Shown here: one piece after another, positions 34,631-45,646 of the stretch
How the letters are laid out: each line of letters starts with the position of its first letter
Position numbering within the stretch: position 1 is the stretch's first letter
Source: Heligmosomoides polygyrus polygyrus
Taxonomy: Eukaryota; Nematoda; Chromadorea; Rhabditida; Heligmosomidae
Reading direction: 5' to 3'
Length of the DNA: 64,000 nt
Assembly (NCBI GenBank): GCA_947396885.1
Contig: OX377205.1
Span: 25,903,407-25,967,406 of the forward strand
The notes under the pieces: generated by a model
What the model saw: only the letters and a program-made list of their open reading frames with translations
What the model was told of the DNA's origin: nothing
Databases searched by the model: none
Position numbers and translations under genes: made by a program

Positions 34631-35355
34631 AGGGAGCAGAGATGTGCGGAATTTCCGTTTACGTGTTCCGGATTCCGGTTTCCGGCCATTTTGGCCTCTT
34701 CCGTTCCGTTCCGTGTTCCGCCTGTTTTTGCGCCGGAAGGCGGAAAGGGAAATGGGCACTGTTCCACACTAGTTTTCTATTGAACACAATCAGCGTATCA
34801 GTGAAAAAGATTTCTCCTTCACATAATTGTGTGAGAAATACTGTTTGACAATTCTAGTAATAATGTTCTTGAAATTGATTACATTACCAAAAAAGGGCAC
34901 TCAAAAATGACAACGGTTGGGTGCGGGCAAAATCTTTGTGCCGCAAAGGCTATATATGCACTGTATGTTAAGAAAATGCACTCAACATGTGAATGATCAT
35001 AAAATTCTTGATCCATTAGTTACAAATAGCTTAGTAAGCATATAGAAAAAAAACTAAAAACTTAGTAAGCATATAGTGCAGTATCATGAAGCAAAGAGTT
35101 CAGTGAAGGTTGTGGCATGCGGTTTGTGCTCCAAAATTACATAGGTGTTCCTGACCAAGGGTGCAAATTTCAATTTTAAATTTCGTTAGGTGTGATATTC
35201 ATCCATATGGAATTATGCGATGCATTTTTTAATGAAGCATCACGAATATCTAACATGAGCTGTTATTTGATTGACTATGGTGACTTATTGGATTCTGTCA
35301 CAAAAGTATTGCTTCGAGAAGCATCTACATAGGAACTGTCCAGCTGTGTTGCCTT

Positions 35356-35676
35356 TATCAAGTTAAAGGAGAGCTCTTCCCTACTTGATGAATCCTACGG
35401 AGTATCTGTTCCTAGGTTCTACTATACGGTGGATGGTATGTCATCTTTATTATAGACTGGCATACAGTATATGGAATACGGTAAGTGGGGAAAGAAAGGG
35501 AAGGAAGGGAGAGGGCAGACATGCCCTCTGACAGGCTGCTGGCAGGAGCTGACGACCTCCCGGTCGGGGCGACGTAGACGAGACTCCAGTAGCCGGCTGC
35601 CGCTATCTGGCAGCAGGGCGTCGCTATCTGTAGCAGGGCGTTGCCGTCCATGGTGCGGATTGGGTGCAACCCGACA
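35356..35676 (-). repeat. 3' LTR
   Basis: The 321-bp repeat matches 42280-42600 base for base as far as I can read. On the minus strand it begins TGTCGGG and ends TTGATA. The adjoining purine-rich tract at 35677-35690 fits a polypurine tract. Confidence 0.9.
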
Positions 35677-36768
35677 TCTCCATTCCTACAGTAAGCTCGT
35701 CCTCGAGCTTGAGAACATCAACATCATGTCGACAGTCAATAATCATCCGAGAGGAACTAAGATCGGATATACAATAAGAGAATATAGGAACTACAACGCA
35801 GTTACGCTATAAATTTAAAACTGTATAAAGAGTTATCGATCAAAGACTGAGCATGTTGTGATGTGAGTGGTTGACCAGGAAAGTATGATTCGATGGAGTG
35901 GTCGTGAGGATCCGGGTCCGCACAATTATTGAGAACAAGCTCGTCCTCGAGCTTGCGCAGAAGGATGTGGGCGAAGAGGAATGAGTGTCAGAGACGACGT
36001 TCAAGTCTTTCGTCTCGAGGGTAGGCACGTGGAGAGTTGATGAGAAAAAAAATGAAGAGGTTTATGTCTTCCGTATTCGCTAGTGAGGTTGATGAAGAAG
36101 ACTGTTATTAATTCAGTACCTTATTCGGTACAGCATTCAATTTAATAATTTAAACATGTCTACTGTTACGTTGATGAAACAATACTTTACGGTAAATCAT
36201 AGATTTGTTATGAATGTATACAAAACGAAAAAGCATGGATGCTACAAAAATTCCAAAAAATGAGGGAGTCTTCAATATCTTGCACACATGTGCGAGCAAA
36301 AGGAAAATTTTGGACGATAAAGTGTCATGGATATAAAAATGCGAATAAATTACATTGTATTGTAATACTGTTATAATTCACTACATTTGAGAGAGAAATT
36401 GTTTTACACGTTACGGAATCAACTTATTCACTTTTTTCTACGTATATACAAACAGTTTTGTCAAGTGTCAGCCTTAGTTTTTTAAAAACTCGCTCGGCTG
36501 ACACAGGGGCAAAATTTTGAAAGAGAGAAGTAATTTGATTATTAGCGCGAATTGGAAATTCTGTGAATTGCCCATTCAAAGAATTTTGTATATATTTTTG
36601 CGCGGAGCAGCGAAAATGAGTTAAACTAAACTTACAATGCACTGATCTAGTTACCTTTTTTCGGTATAGGTCAGTTTCCATAGTCCATGTGGTGTCCTGC
36701 TAAATCATATTTACTCTGTAATCGCGGTGATCACCGCAACCGGTTGTTCTGCAGTGTCCGGTGTTTCT

Positions 36769-37353
36769 TTAGAGCTCTCCAAAAATAGGAGCTTGTGCCA
36801 GAGCAAAAGCATTGACTATCTTGGAATGTGGAGAGAATAATTTCAGCCGGTTCACATGCACTGTTTGTCGCTTTTGGCGACCCACAAGAGTTTGAATCGT
36901 CACATTGGTCGATCTACTACTTCGACAAAGAACGGGCCTCTCCAATGATTGGTGGTTTTTTGTATGATGTGTTTCTTTTGGACGCATTGTGTCGTCACGC
37001 AAAAGTACAAGATCAGCAGTAGAAAGCTCCGTTGTGTATACCTTATGAAGCTGATCATATCCCGACCTGTAGTGTTTCGTCTTCTTTGTAACATTGCGTC
37101 CTACTGCTATGGTGCGCCCTTTAGACCAGCAGAAAATTGGTCCGCGAGGTTTTCGAAGCGAACACAAGTGTGGACGGCAAGTTGTGGATGATATCACACC
37201 ATGTGATCGGATTTCTTCCATGCATAACGAAGTATGGGCTATGTCCTGTTGTTGAACATTCACTGTAAGTACAATTGAACACAAATTAAGGAAGGAAGTC
37301 CAACCAATGGTATATGGCTTTGTAGCAATATAAAGTGAGTTAGTCATGCACAA
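36769..37353 (-). pseudogene. Ty3/gypsy integrase C-terminal fragment
   Basis: Minus-strand frames show a decayed core end (HGRNPITWCDI-like and PSTLVFASK-like pieces in different frames), then VLLRDDTMRPKETHH and NVTIQTLVGRQKRQTVHVNR, which is the GPY/F-type C-terminal region. At least three frame changes are needed, so no integrase is made. The HHCC zinc region and the DDE triad are missing. Confidence 0.82.
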
Positions 37354-37919
37354 CCCTCACTATTCGCTCTACCTTACCGATAGTTTTATGACTGTAACTT
37401 TAAATTTGTTCAAAACGCTAATCATGCAATTGACTTTAGCAAAGAGTTCACTAGTATTATTAAAACCTCGGTCTGGAAATTCCCAGTTCTTCGCGTTTAG
37501 TGTTGCCTGAAGTGGTTTTGACTTTTTGGCATAATGGACAAGTGGTCAAATATGTTGTGACATCTAAATACAAAGTTGGTCAGTAATACTTAGCTTTTAC
37601 CGCTGCATAAGTTTTTTGCATTCCTAAATGAGATCAAATTAGTGGATTGTCATGCGTGCAGAGAATACCACATTTTGCATTTGGGTTAAGAATCAACTGT
37701 GCAGTCGTACTATGCGTTGTATAGTACAGACAATCCTGGAAAATATGAAATTTGTCACTTGCGTTCGAATTTGGAGGTTGATTAACCTTTCTCTGAAAAA
37801 ATCTTAATAACCATATTCCATATTCAGAATCATCCTCTGTTTTTCTAATATCTTCCAGAATGGGTACGAAGCATTGATAAATGGCCGAAACTTTGTTAAT
37901 GGGGTAGCAGCTAAGAAAG

Positions 37920-38120
37920 TCACATAAGGTATTGTGTTTCCCGGCCCGATATTCTATAGTAATATCGAACGCTTGTATGGAAATCTGGTATTTGGCCTAC
38001 CAGATCTGACCTGTGCATCAGAGATTTGATAGGTGCGTGGTCAGTTACTAATGTGATCTTTGCGCTTGTTATATACTGGTAAAAGTGCTTGAAAGCAAAA
38101 ACTATGGTTAGCTCCTCCAA
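37920..38120 (-). pseudogene. Ty3/gypsy RNase H fragment
   Basis: This encodes ELTIVFAFKHFYQYI, then VTDHAPIKSLMHR, the central part of the RNase H domain with one catalytic Glu and the Asp of TDH. It sits only 41 bp downstream of the gag stop, so protease and RT have been deleted between them. It carries on for only about 15 non-family codons to its stop. Confidence 0.85.
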
Positions 38121-38161
38121 TTATCTTCGTAGCGGTCCTGCCAATTAGGTGGTGTACGAGA

Positions 38162-38974
38162 TCATGATTGGAGTGTGGAAAAACCTGGCTGGCGATTAGA
38201 ACTACCTCTATAGCGTGTGCGCAAATAGTTCATCTTTTTTTCTTCATAACGGCCTTGCCAGTTACGTGGAAGGTGGCTGACCTGATTTTCATAACTAGGG
38301 TGGACGTAATTAACTGTGCGCTGTTGGCTGATAAGAGTCTCCAGAATCTGGTCAATTTTGGTAATCAGCGTGCCATTTTCACGAGCAGATCCATCTGTGC
38401 GAACGACATTCCACATTCGTTCCGCATCTTTTACTAATTGGTCATAGTTAGTTGGCAGTGGCCCCAGAAGCTTTAATTTTTGCTTAATTGTGTCCAGTAA
38501 ACCGCTGGTAAAGACCATGTTCTGTAGAAATAGACGGTGGACAGCTTGGTCAGTACCTGGAAACGCTTCGAGGATGTTCCTTCTAACCCTGTTGGAGAAC
38601 ATTACGGGCGCCTCTCCTGTGAACATCTTCATGTCCGTGATCTTCTCCTTGGCAATGTCCAAAAAGTAGTCGGACGAAAAATGAGCCTTCAGCCTGGTGG
38701 TGGCCTCATTCCAATTCATTTTCGTATCGTTGTCAAAATGGTCGAAAATTGCTTTAGCTACGTCTCCTAAATGAGCTGGGAGTAGGCGGACTTTTTTGGC
38801 TTCATTTAGACCCATAATATTCCCGATCTCATTGAATTTTTCAAAAAAATTCATGAGACCCATGCCACCATTTTCACCCGAGAATGTTGGTAGTTGAGCA
38901 GCATAGGAGGAAAGGCCTAACTTTTCAAAAGCTGAGTCTAAACGGTCAGCGAAATCCATGTTACCTTGGTCCAT
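38162..38974 (-). CDS. Ty3/gypsy-type Gag protein, intact ORF
   Basis: 270 codons without a break. The central part (about residues 20-190) has the helical pattern of a retrotransposon Gag: FSGENGG, FFEKFNEIG, LLPAHLGDVAKAIFDHF, FSNRVRRNILEAFP and KLLGPLPTNYDQLVKDAERM. A basic, Arg-rich tail may bind RNA; no CCHC zinc knuckle is present. In related elements Gag packages the element RNA into particles. An intact Gag in an element lacking pol suggests selection on, or recency of, this reading frame. Confidence 0.85.
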   Translation of the reverse strand: MDQGNMDFADRLDSAFEKLGLSSYAAQLPTFSGENGGMGLMNFFEKFNEIGNIMGLNEAKKVRLLPAHLGDVAKAIFDHFDNDTKMNWNEATTRLKAHFSSDYFLDIAKEKITDMKMFTGEAPVMFSNRVRRNILEAFPGTDQAVHRLFLQNMVFTSGLLDTIKQKLKLLGPLPTNYDQLVKDAERMWNVVRTDGSARENGTLITKIDQILETLISQQRTVNYVHPSYENQVSHLPRNWQGRYEEKKMNYLRTRYRGSSNRQPGFSTLQS

Positions 38975-39760
38975 ACTTCCAAGTTCACTTAAGTCCTTGC
39001 TTTGTTTACGGGTGGATCTGTTGATCTTAGGGATGATACAGAAGTTTATTCCTAGATGGCTCCTGTGGAAACTGGTGGCACTGAAAGATGTCTAAATTGA
39101 TGAGGCGCAGTAGATGAAAAGCTTGTTTCAGGTTGAACTTTCGGTGTGGCACTAGAACCTCTCGAAAAAAATTGAGATACTTTTTGATGTAAATCAGCCA
39201 CTAGGCGCTTGAGTGTAGGCAAGCGAAACTGAGAAAGAAAGTAGGCGGAGGAGTAACAAAGAACTTATGGAGATCGAGAAGAAAGGAAATACTTTACTTT
39301 TTCTTTTATTTTGAAGGATTCAAAATATAATTAAAAAGAAAAAATAGCTTTCTTTCAGCCAGAAATATGTGACTCACGACTACTGTCCAACTGTAGTTGT
39401 TGATGTGGCGTTGGCGAACCGTAGTCTCAAGATTGATCGTTGAAGAGTTGATGAGGGAGGTTGAACGTCGAGGAAGTTGCAGGAGCAGGCCGGCCAGTCG
39501 AAGCTGTCGACTCTGGATAGAGTGATGAAGCCAACCGGCTGGAGGATGATAAGGATATATGGGCAGGAGAAGGGTGGAGCTTGATAAGGGCTTCTCGGTT
39601 AGGGTTTACTATCTGTTTTGTTTACGGGAGCCTTATTTTATGAGGCTGGTGCAGCTCTGATTAACGCTACTTTGCGTCCGCCTTAGTCAAACAAGAGATT
39701 ACAGACGTTCTATGGAGGCGTATGGGACGGAGCAATCTCTGGGCGTAATGCAAAAAATAT

Positions 39761-39830
39761 GCCTTAGCCTGGACTCGAACCTACCAGTTGCGTTTCGCAG
39801 CACGGGAGAATTCAGCTGCGCCATAGGGAC
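39761..39830 (-). repeat. tRNA-like sequence 1
   Basis: On the minus strand it reads GTCCCTATGGCGCAGCTGAA at the start, with an A-box-like TGGCGCAGCTG, and the B-box GGTTCGAGTCC near the end. The acceptor stem pairs only in part and the anticodon arm is irregular, so it is probably a tRNA-derived repeat rather than a working tRNA. Confidence 0.5.
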
Positions 39831-39868
39831 ATTTTTTTCCCAACGGTAGTGGAAACAGAGCAAAAAAT

Positions 39869-39931
39869 TTCGGAGTGGGATTCGAACCCACTCGCTCTCC
39901 AGCTGCCCCTCTCCGCACTGCACTATTGAGG
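39869..39931 (-). repeat. tRNA-like sequence 2
   Basis: The T arm is excellent (AGTGG GTTCGAATC CCACT) and an A-box-like TAGTGCAGTGCGGAGAG is present, but the unit is short and lacks a convincing acceptor stem. It lies about 40 bp from tRNA-like sequence 1, in the same orientation, inside the LTR element leader. Confidence 0.5.
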
Positions 39932-40439
39932 TTGCTTTACTCCTCTGAGAGGATCCTTCTACGAATTGTAAAGTTTTTTAAAATTAATTAGTTAAATTTG
40001 TCTAAAATCACTTCAGCTATCTCTGTGAACTTTCCCTGGCTCTTCCTCTCTATTACTCTCGTTTCATAGGTCTATTTTGGATCCTGAGCCTAATAATAAT
40101 AAATTTGAAAAGTGGCTTATTTAAGAGTCGATTTTGGGATAAAAGAAGTGACTTGTGTCTGAAAGATGAAGGAAAGTTATTTGTCTTATGGGGTGTGGAG
40201 GATACATAGCGAATTGTCAGGGGAAGGCAACAGTGTCGTATCTGCGGTGGAAAGGCACCCAGATATTGATTTTTTTCTAACTATCTTGATTTGAGCGCTC
40301 TATGGTGCAGTGCAAGTAGGCGGCGCTCTCCTCGGTCGGGGTTTGGATACTCATTGCGGCAAAAGTTTTGCATTGATTTCTATAGCATCTTTCAACAATT
40401 AGAAGCTGAATTTTCGAATATTGAGCGGGTTTGTCTTCC

Positions 40440-40620
40440 GCTTTGTTTCAAAATATTTTTTAATATATAAAAACATTTTAAAGAAATATTTGGAAAATAT
40501 TCTTCAAAACATTTAAAAATGTTTTCTCAATATTTAAAAAGTATTAAAAATATTTTGAAAATATTAAAAAAGCATTTTAAAATATTTTTAAAATATTAAA
40601 AAATGTTCTTTCCATTTTTG
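40440..40620. repeat. AT-rich low-complexity tract
   Basis: Runs of AAAATATTTTTAAAATATT and variants, in the leader of the LTR element. Many short inverted repeats but no clear unit. Confidence 0.7.
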
Positions 40621-40772
40621 TTTCTGAAACCATTGGCTCAAGACAGGGCCTCCCGAGGATGGCAGCGATGAGTATGAGTCCTATGTTGCTTCCTCGTCCA
40701 AAACCATTGAATCATCTGCTTATCGTCAGTCCCTCCGTAAATAAAGTTCGCTATCTCCGTGCTTTTTGATAT

Positions 40773-41015
40773 GTCGATGCGGTTTTACCTGTATGTATTG
40801 ACTCTGCTGCTTGTGGCCGCAATCTCTAAGCGGTGAAGGGCAAGCAGGTCATGTGTGTTGATGACAGTCGTCTGCACGGCGCTATCTCATGGACGCGCGG
40901 TCATACCTGTATGTGTTGATCCTGCTGCTTCTGCCACAATCTCTAAGCGGTGGATGGCAAGCAGGTCGTGTTTGCTGACCATAGTCGTCGGCGCAGCGCT
41001 ATCTCATGAAGCGGG
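40773..41015. repeat. tandem duplication of about 120 bp
   Basis: Two units share ACCTGTATGT.TTGA, CTCTAAGCGGTG, GGCAAGCAGGTC and GGCGCAGCGCTATCTCATG-like blocks, with differences between them. They lie in the leader of the LTR element. Confidence 0.75.
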
Positions 41016-41340
41016 GTCCGTGAAGTGCAGCGAGTCAACAAGAAGAAATGTGATCCGTCCGTTCTATTAGACGAGATAACACTGTTTTGTGCGTGTACGT
41101 CAACAAAGAATGTGCACTGATGGTCCGTTCTATTAGACACGAAAAAGCAGTATCTATTTTTTTGTTTGTTTGCCAAGGCCTTTGGCTTTTTGTTTAAAGT
41201 CGACTATGTGGCGATCGAGTCCCATTTCACAATTGAAGATTAGTCTAGTAAATGATTAAAAAGCTGTATGAGCTTAAAAGTTAGTTTAGTCGACATTTTA
41301 ATTGTCGTGATACATAAAAATAATTTTTTAAATAACAATT

Positions 41341-41600
41341 TCACGGCGTTCTGCGTTTCACGGCGTTTACGTCTTCACGGCGTTCTGCGTTTCACGGCGT
41401 TTACGTCTTCACGGCGTTCTACGTTTCACGGCGTTTACGTCTTCACGGCGTTCTACGTTTCACGGCGTTTACGTCTTCACGGCGTTCTACGTTTCACGGC
41501 GTTTACGTCTTCACGGCGTTCTGCGTTTCACGGCGTTTACGTCTTCACGGCGTTCTACGTTTCACGGCGTTTACGTCTTCACGGCGTTCTGCGTCAATTA
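41341..41600. repeat. 34-bp minisatellite of two 17-bp halves
   Basis: About 7.6 units alternate CACGGCGTTCTGCGTTT (or TACGTTT) and CACGGCGTTTACGTCTT. The 34-bp unit is not a multiple of three, yet a plus-strand frame reads through all of it, cycling through three registers. It lies in the LTR element leader near the 5' LTR. Confidence 0.9.
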
Positions 41601-42260
41601 TGAGGGCAAAAAAATTACATCCGAAATCCTCATTGATATATATATATATTTATGTATATAAATTTTTTTTGAAACAGTGAAATGAGGGATCTCGTCGCCA
41701 GGACCATTAAGATTAATTATAAGTGAAAGGTTTTACTAACCTTTATCGAATTTGCTAAGTAAAGATTTTTTTCGTTAGATAAAACCCTAGATATGTGTCT
41801 CTATTTAGAGGCCTGACTTTGTTGCTACGCAATTTCCGGCGTATTCGAACCGCAATGTCGTCTCTGAAACGAGCATGCGACGCGATTACACTTCAGAAAT
41901 CCCATAGGTCCAGCCAGGCTGAAATTGAGTAGACGTTTGTATATGCGAGGGTTTTATAGCTTTTTGAGCTTTTATTTTATTTGTTTTTAAATTTAATAAA
42001 TATATCTGATACATGTTATATGTACAAGCAATATTTCCATGCGCGCGCGCACATTAGAAAGAGTCAAGCGACTACGTTAAAGTACTCACCCATCCGGCTG
42101 TCGACGTCGGTCATCAGGTGTCAGCAGGGAGAGGTTCAGTGGGGGGAAGGATTAATTAGGGTAATTAATTTCCATTCAGTTACTCAAAAGAAAAAATATT
42201 TTCGTCACCGTCTTAACGAAACAATAAAACTTTTATTTTCAAATAAACCTAGATCCTAAG

Positions 42261-42279
42261 AATCTCGCCGGGACCTCCA
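42261..42279 (-). other. primer-binding site
   Basis: TGGAGGTCCCGGCGAGATT directly follows the 5' LTR on the minus strand. TGG is the complement of a tRNA CCA end, and the rest fits the acceptor and T arm of a tRNA. The tRNA identity is not known to me. Confidence 0.75.
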
Positions 42280-42600
42280 TATCAAGTTAAAGGAGAGCTC
42301 TTCCCTACTTGATGAATCCTACGGAGTATCTGTTCCTAGGTTCTACTATACGGTGGATGGTATGTCATCTTTATTATAGACTGGCATACAGTATATGGAA
42401 TACGGTAAGTGGGGAAAGAAAGGGAAGGAAGGGAGAGGGCAGACATGCCCTCTGACAGGCTGCTGGCAGGAGCTGACGACCTCCCGGTCGGGGCGACGTA
42501 GACGAGACTCCAGTAGCCGGCTGCCGCTATCTGGCAGCAGGGCGTCGCTATCTGTAGCAGGGCGTTGCCGTCCATGGTGCGGATTGGGTGCAACCCGACA
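42280..42600 (-). repeat. 5' LTR
   Basis: Matches the repeat at 35356-35676 without differences seen. The outer flank CCTT (42601-42604) matches the other side. Confidence 0.9.
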
Positions 42601-43397
42601 CCTTGGGCGTAGGGTTTCTAGGCTGGCACAGACTCAATATTCCTGTGGAAGTGTGGACCCACCATGATTCATGATTCAGTCATCCAGTCATCATCTTAGA
42701 TCCCAGAATGAATTCTGAGTACTAGTTTTGGTGATTACAATGTAACTGCTAATGTTGAGTGTGCAGATATCTGTGCAGTCGCAACGCCGTCCATAATACC
42801 ACTGGTTTCTAAAAGTGTTGAGAGGAATCTCTTTCCTGGTCGGAAAATGATCTAGCTGGTTACTCCAGTTTTAGACTTCACCCGAGTCAATTTTAAATGT
42901 GGGCCCGTAAGTAACCTTAAGTGATTAAGTCGGTTAAGTCTACCGTTCAAAAAATATCAGCATCAAAAAGGTCAGTGAAAAACCCGTCGCAGAAACTAGA
43001 TATGGAAAGACTGCATGCTGAACTATTGAGAAATAGTGAAATAAATCCATGAATCTGTTTTCGTTTATTGCTCAGCCATAGCTAAAAGGATATCATAACA
43101 ACATTAAGAATTCATGCTTTGTTATGTTATGCTATGATGAGGATGAGCATCAATCTGTGGAATATTCTGCTGTTCGCAATGTTCTAAGCCAAAAAAGGTG
43201 CAACAGAAGCCGCTTCTGACGCCGTTTCAAATGCACTTTTGAAAAATGGCAAACATGTGTCATTTCCGTTTCTGCGTTTCGTATTCCGGTTTCCGGTCAT
43301 GTTTGAGTGTTTCCGTTCCGTCTTTCGTCTTCCTCTCTTTCCAGAAAAATTTCCGCACATCCCTGGTAGTATACCGCCTCAAGATATCTCTCTATTG

Positions 43398-43556
43398 ACT
43401 ACGTGATCGAAGGTTGTCTTGAATTTCTAAGGTTGAGGCAACGTTTGACGCGGTAGCAACATTTTGACTTGATCCTTCCTTTCAGGCTCTGAGGAAGGCG
43501 ATACCGCCGAAACGCTAGCCAATAAAGATCTGTGTAACTTCATGTGGAGCTCAGTC
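43398..43556 (+). repeat. outer inverted arm, right, with hammerhead-like motif
   Basis: It reads GACTACGTGATCGAAGGTTG and onward, the complement of the left arm at 34478-34630. At 43489-43512 it has CTGAGGA, then A, a perfect GGCG-ATAC-CGCC hairpin, then GAAA, resembling a hammerhead ribozyme core. Confidence 0.65.
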
Positions 43557-43790
43557 AAAATAACCCATCAGAGGATTCCATAATGAAAGTAGGGTGGCCA
43601 GAGCACTATGCTGGAAGTTCAACAGTAACCTAGAGATTGCGATTACTCTGAAGTGTCTTTAAAAGCGTAACCGCTGTTCGAGTGGTCATCAGATTTACCT
43701 TACCATTCTTGAAAAGTGGGAATACTTCCGTCCCATCAACGATGTCGAGGAGTTCAGACCACGTTACTCCGATAGAAGGATTTTAGGGTT

Positions 43791-43972
43791 CACGTCGCGA
43801 AGATGGGCAGCATTGGGAGGTGTTGGCGCGCCATTCAATCATAACCATGTAGAGCGCCGACAGACACACGCCAGCCAATCAGGGTGCCGCCCGTACAAGC
43901 CCTCTCTGATTGGCATGCTGGTTTGATACGATCCGACCCATTGGTGCGCTGACCAACTTCGCGACATATACC
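43791..43972. mobile_element. MITE related to the one at 6.28-6.47 kb
   Basis: The left end GTCGCGAAGATGGGCAGCAT and the right end CCAACTTCGCGAC are inverted and similar to the GTCGCGTAGGTGAGCAGCAT ends. The inner GCGCCATTCAATCATAACC also resembles the first copy. Confidence 0.6.
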
Positions 43973-43979
43973 GATTTTA

Positions 43980-45640
43980 CCCTACCAAGGATCTTTTAAT
44001 GAAAACCTAGGCGGCTGAGAGGAGCTTCGGGTGGCTACAAAGCTACAAAGTGCCAGTCAGAACTGCAAAATACGCCTACAGCACGAATACCTCCCTGCTA
44101 TGTCGACACGGTCGCTTGGCTTCGTGAATGCCGCTCATGCCTTTCTGTGCTTTCGGGCGGTGATTCCTAATTTTGCCTTCGTTTTTGCCTTGTGTCATGC
44201 TGTGGTAATGTTTTTAACCAACGTAGCCAACAAGCACTCGACAGTAAATACTAGAAGGCCATAAGTTGTTCCGTGGGTGCATTTCTTGCTTTCGACCTGA
44301 AGTTTCGTAACTAGCATCCTGAACTACGTTCGGCAACCTATATTTCCATCAAATTCTGTGGGAAGTTGAAGATCTTCTGTGGTGAGCGGATCAGATGATG
44401 ATAGCTTTTTCTTGATCTTTATGTAGTTGTTCGCGTGGAGAGTGCCCTTTTCGCTTTCAGCGCTTTCAGTTCCCTTCGAAATTCAACCGGCGTGACCGCA
44501 ATTTTAATGCAGGTGAATGTTTTGAGAAACGGTAAAACAGTGGAGGTTAAGAGGCGGTGTTTATTGGACAAGCAGGCAATTCACTTTCGAACTGGTCTCA
44601 GCTGGCGTCCTTCATTGTCAGACGCAATAATGTGTGAGAAGACTTCTTCGCTTATGGTGATGTTTCTTGTGTTGCCCGATGACGGTTTTAGTATGGATTT
44701 CGGTTGCTGAAAAGAAACAGAATCATTTACCATTAATTAGCGCGAGAGAGCTGGCGGTATGAAACGCATATATTATAACTTCCTACTCAGTAGTCCCACT
44801 TTCATTTTCCCAGTTTTTAATCAATTAAGCATCCACATTCAAGGAAATGGTGCCGAGTCGTGATAGCGCGATGAAATGAGATGTGTATTACGCGATGTGG
44901 CTTCGAATGCTAATTCCAAATATATCCACAACATTTGCTATGGGCATCTAGGTACGGAGTAGTGGACGATTCTCCATGTAGGGGAGTGCTCAAGTATAAT
45001 GGGTTGTAGACGGTGCTTGCCGCGAGCAGCGGTCGCAGTGAAGGGGAGCGTGGTATGCAGAAGAAAAATCCAAAGGTGAATAAAAATCCTACATCTGTTT
45101 CTTCTTTACCCTTATGCGGATGTAAGAACAAAAGTACAAGAACATAAGAGCTTTTCCGGAACTCCTCAGTAAGGAGGGAAACGTACGTTAGTGCTTTGGC
45201 TGTCCTACGATATGGGGTACTTGTAGTTAAAGGGACCCTTCACGATCAACCAAACTCTATGTAGTATCCAAGGAAAGGTCGCCAGATAGCAAAACATATT
45301 AAGTACATATTGAATGATCTCTCTGGGCGAAGTTTAGGAGAAATCGATTATCATGACCTCGCCTTGGCTAACAACCCGCTAATCGGTGCCTTGGCTAACA
45401 ACCCGCTTCGGCGAAATTTTTTTGGGACAAGAAAAAGGATAAGGATGCTACTGCCGATCTCGGCCCTCTCGTTGCCTCACGCACTCCTAAGAAGCAAAAG
45501 ATGGAGACAGCCAGCTGTTTCGCATCTATCTTGTGAGATCCACCGTGCGGGAGATGAGGAAAAAGGAATGTATTGTCTGTTCCCTCGCTGTGCTTACAGC
45601 AAATATTCATAACGGGCTGGATCTCTCTGCCAGTATGAAA
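43980..45640. other. region downstream of the PDZ gene, unassigned
   Basis: No family is recognised. A 91-codon plus-strand ORF at 44435-44710 and a Lys-rich plus-strand segment at 45417-45535 (with KKKDKDATADLGPLV) look protein-like but stand alone. Confidence 0.3.
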
Positions 45641-45646
45641 TTGTCG

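Larger units (their letters stand above)
35356..42600 (-). mobile_element. Ty3/gypsy-type LTR retrotransposon, gag only, young
   Basis: Two 321-bp direct repeats (35356-35676 and 42280-42600), identical by eye, bound the element. On the minus strand each LTR starts TGTCGGGTTGCACCC. A primer-binding site TGGAGGTCCCGGCGAGATT (42261-42279) follows the 5' LTR, and a purine tract AGGAATGGAGA precedes the 3' LTR. CCTT flanks both sides (35352-35355 and 42601-42604). Inside are an intact gag ORF, a scrap of RNase H and a frameshifted integrase end; protease and RT are gone. Identical LTRs imply recent insertion, so it was probably moved by enzymes from another copy. Confidence 0.88.
34637..43365. 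mobile_element. hAT-like non-autonomous element, split by an LTR element
   Basis: The left end CAGAGATGTGCGGAA and the right end TTCCGCACATCCCTG are complementary with the CAGNG start usual for hAT. Each end is rich in CCGGTTTCCGG-type repeats (34660-34760 and 43258-43325). Flanking 8-mers (GTAGGGAG and GTAGTATA) share only half their bases, so the target duplication has decayed. No transposase was found. The LTR retrotransposon at 35356-42600 lies inside it. Confidence 0.6.

Noticed and set aside
35412..35812. ORFs on both strands of the LTR (35.4-35.8 and 42.3-42.7 kb)
   Set aside because: They are identical only because the LTR is duplicated; both strands are open by composition.
39761..39931. 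Two functional tRNA genes
   Set aside because: Internal promoter boxes are good, but the acceptor and anticodon arms do not fold into proper cloverleaves.
41268..41603. 111-codon ORF through the minisatellite
   Set aside because: It is the translation of a tandem repeat read in shifting registers, not a plausible protein.
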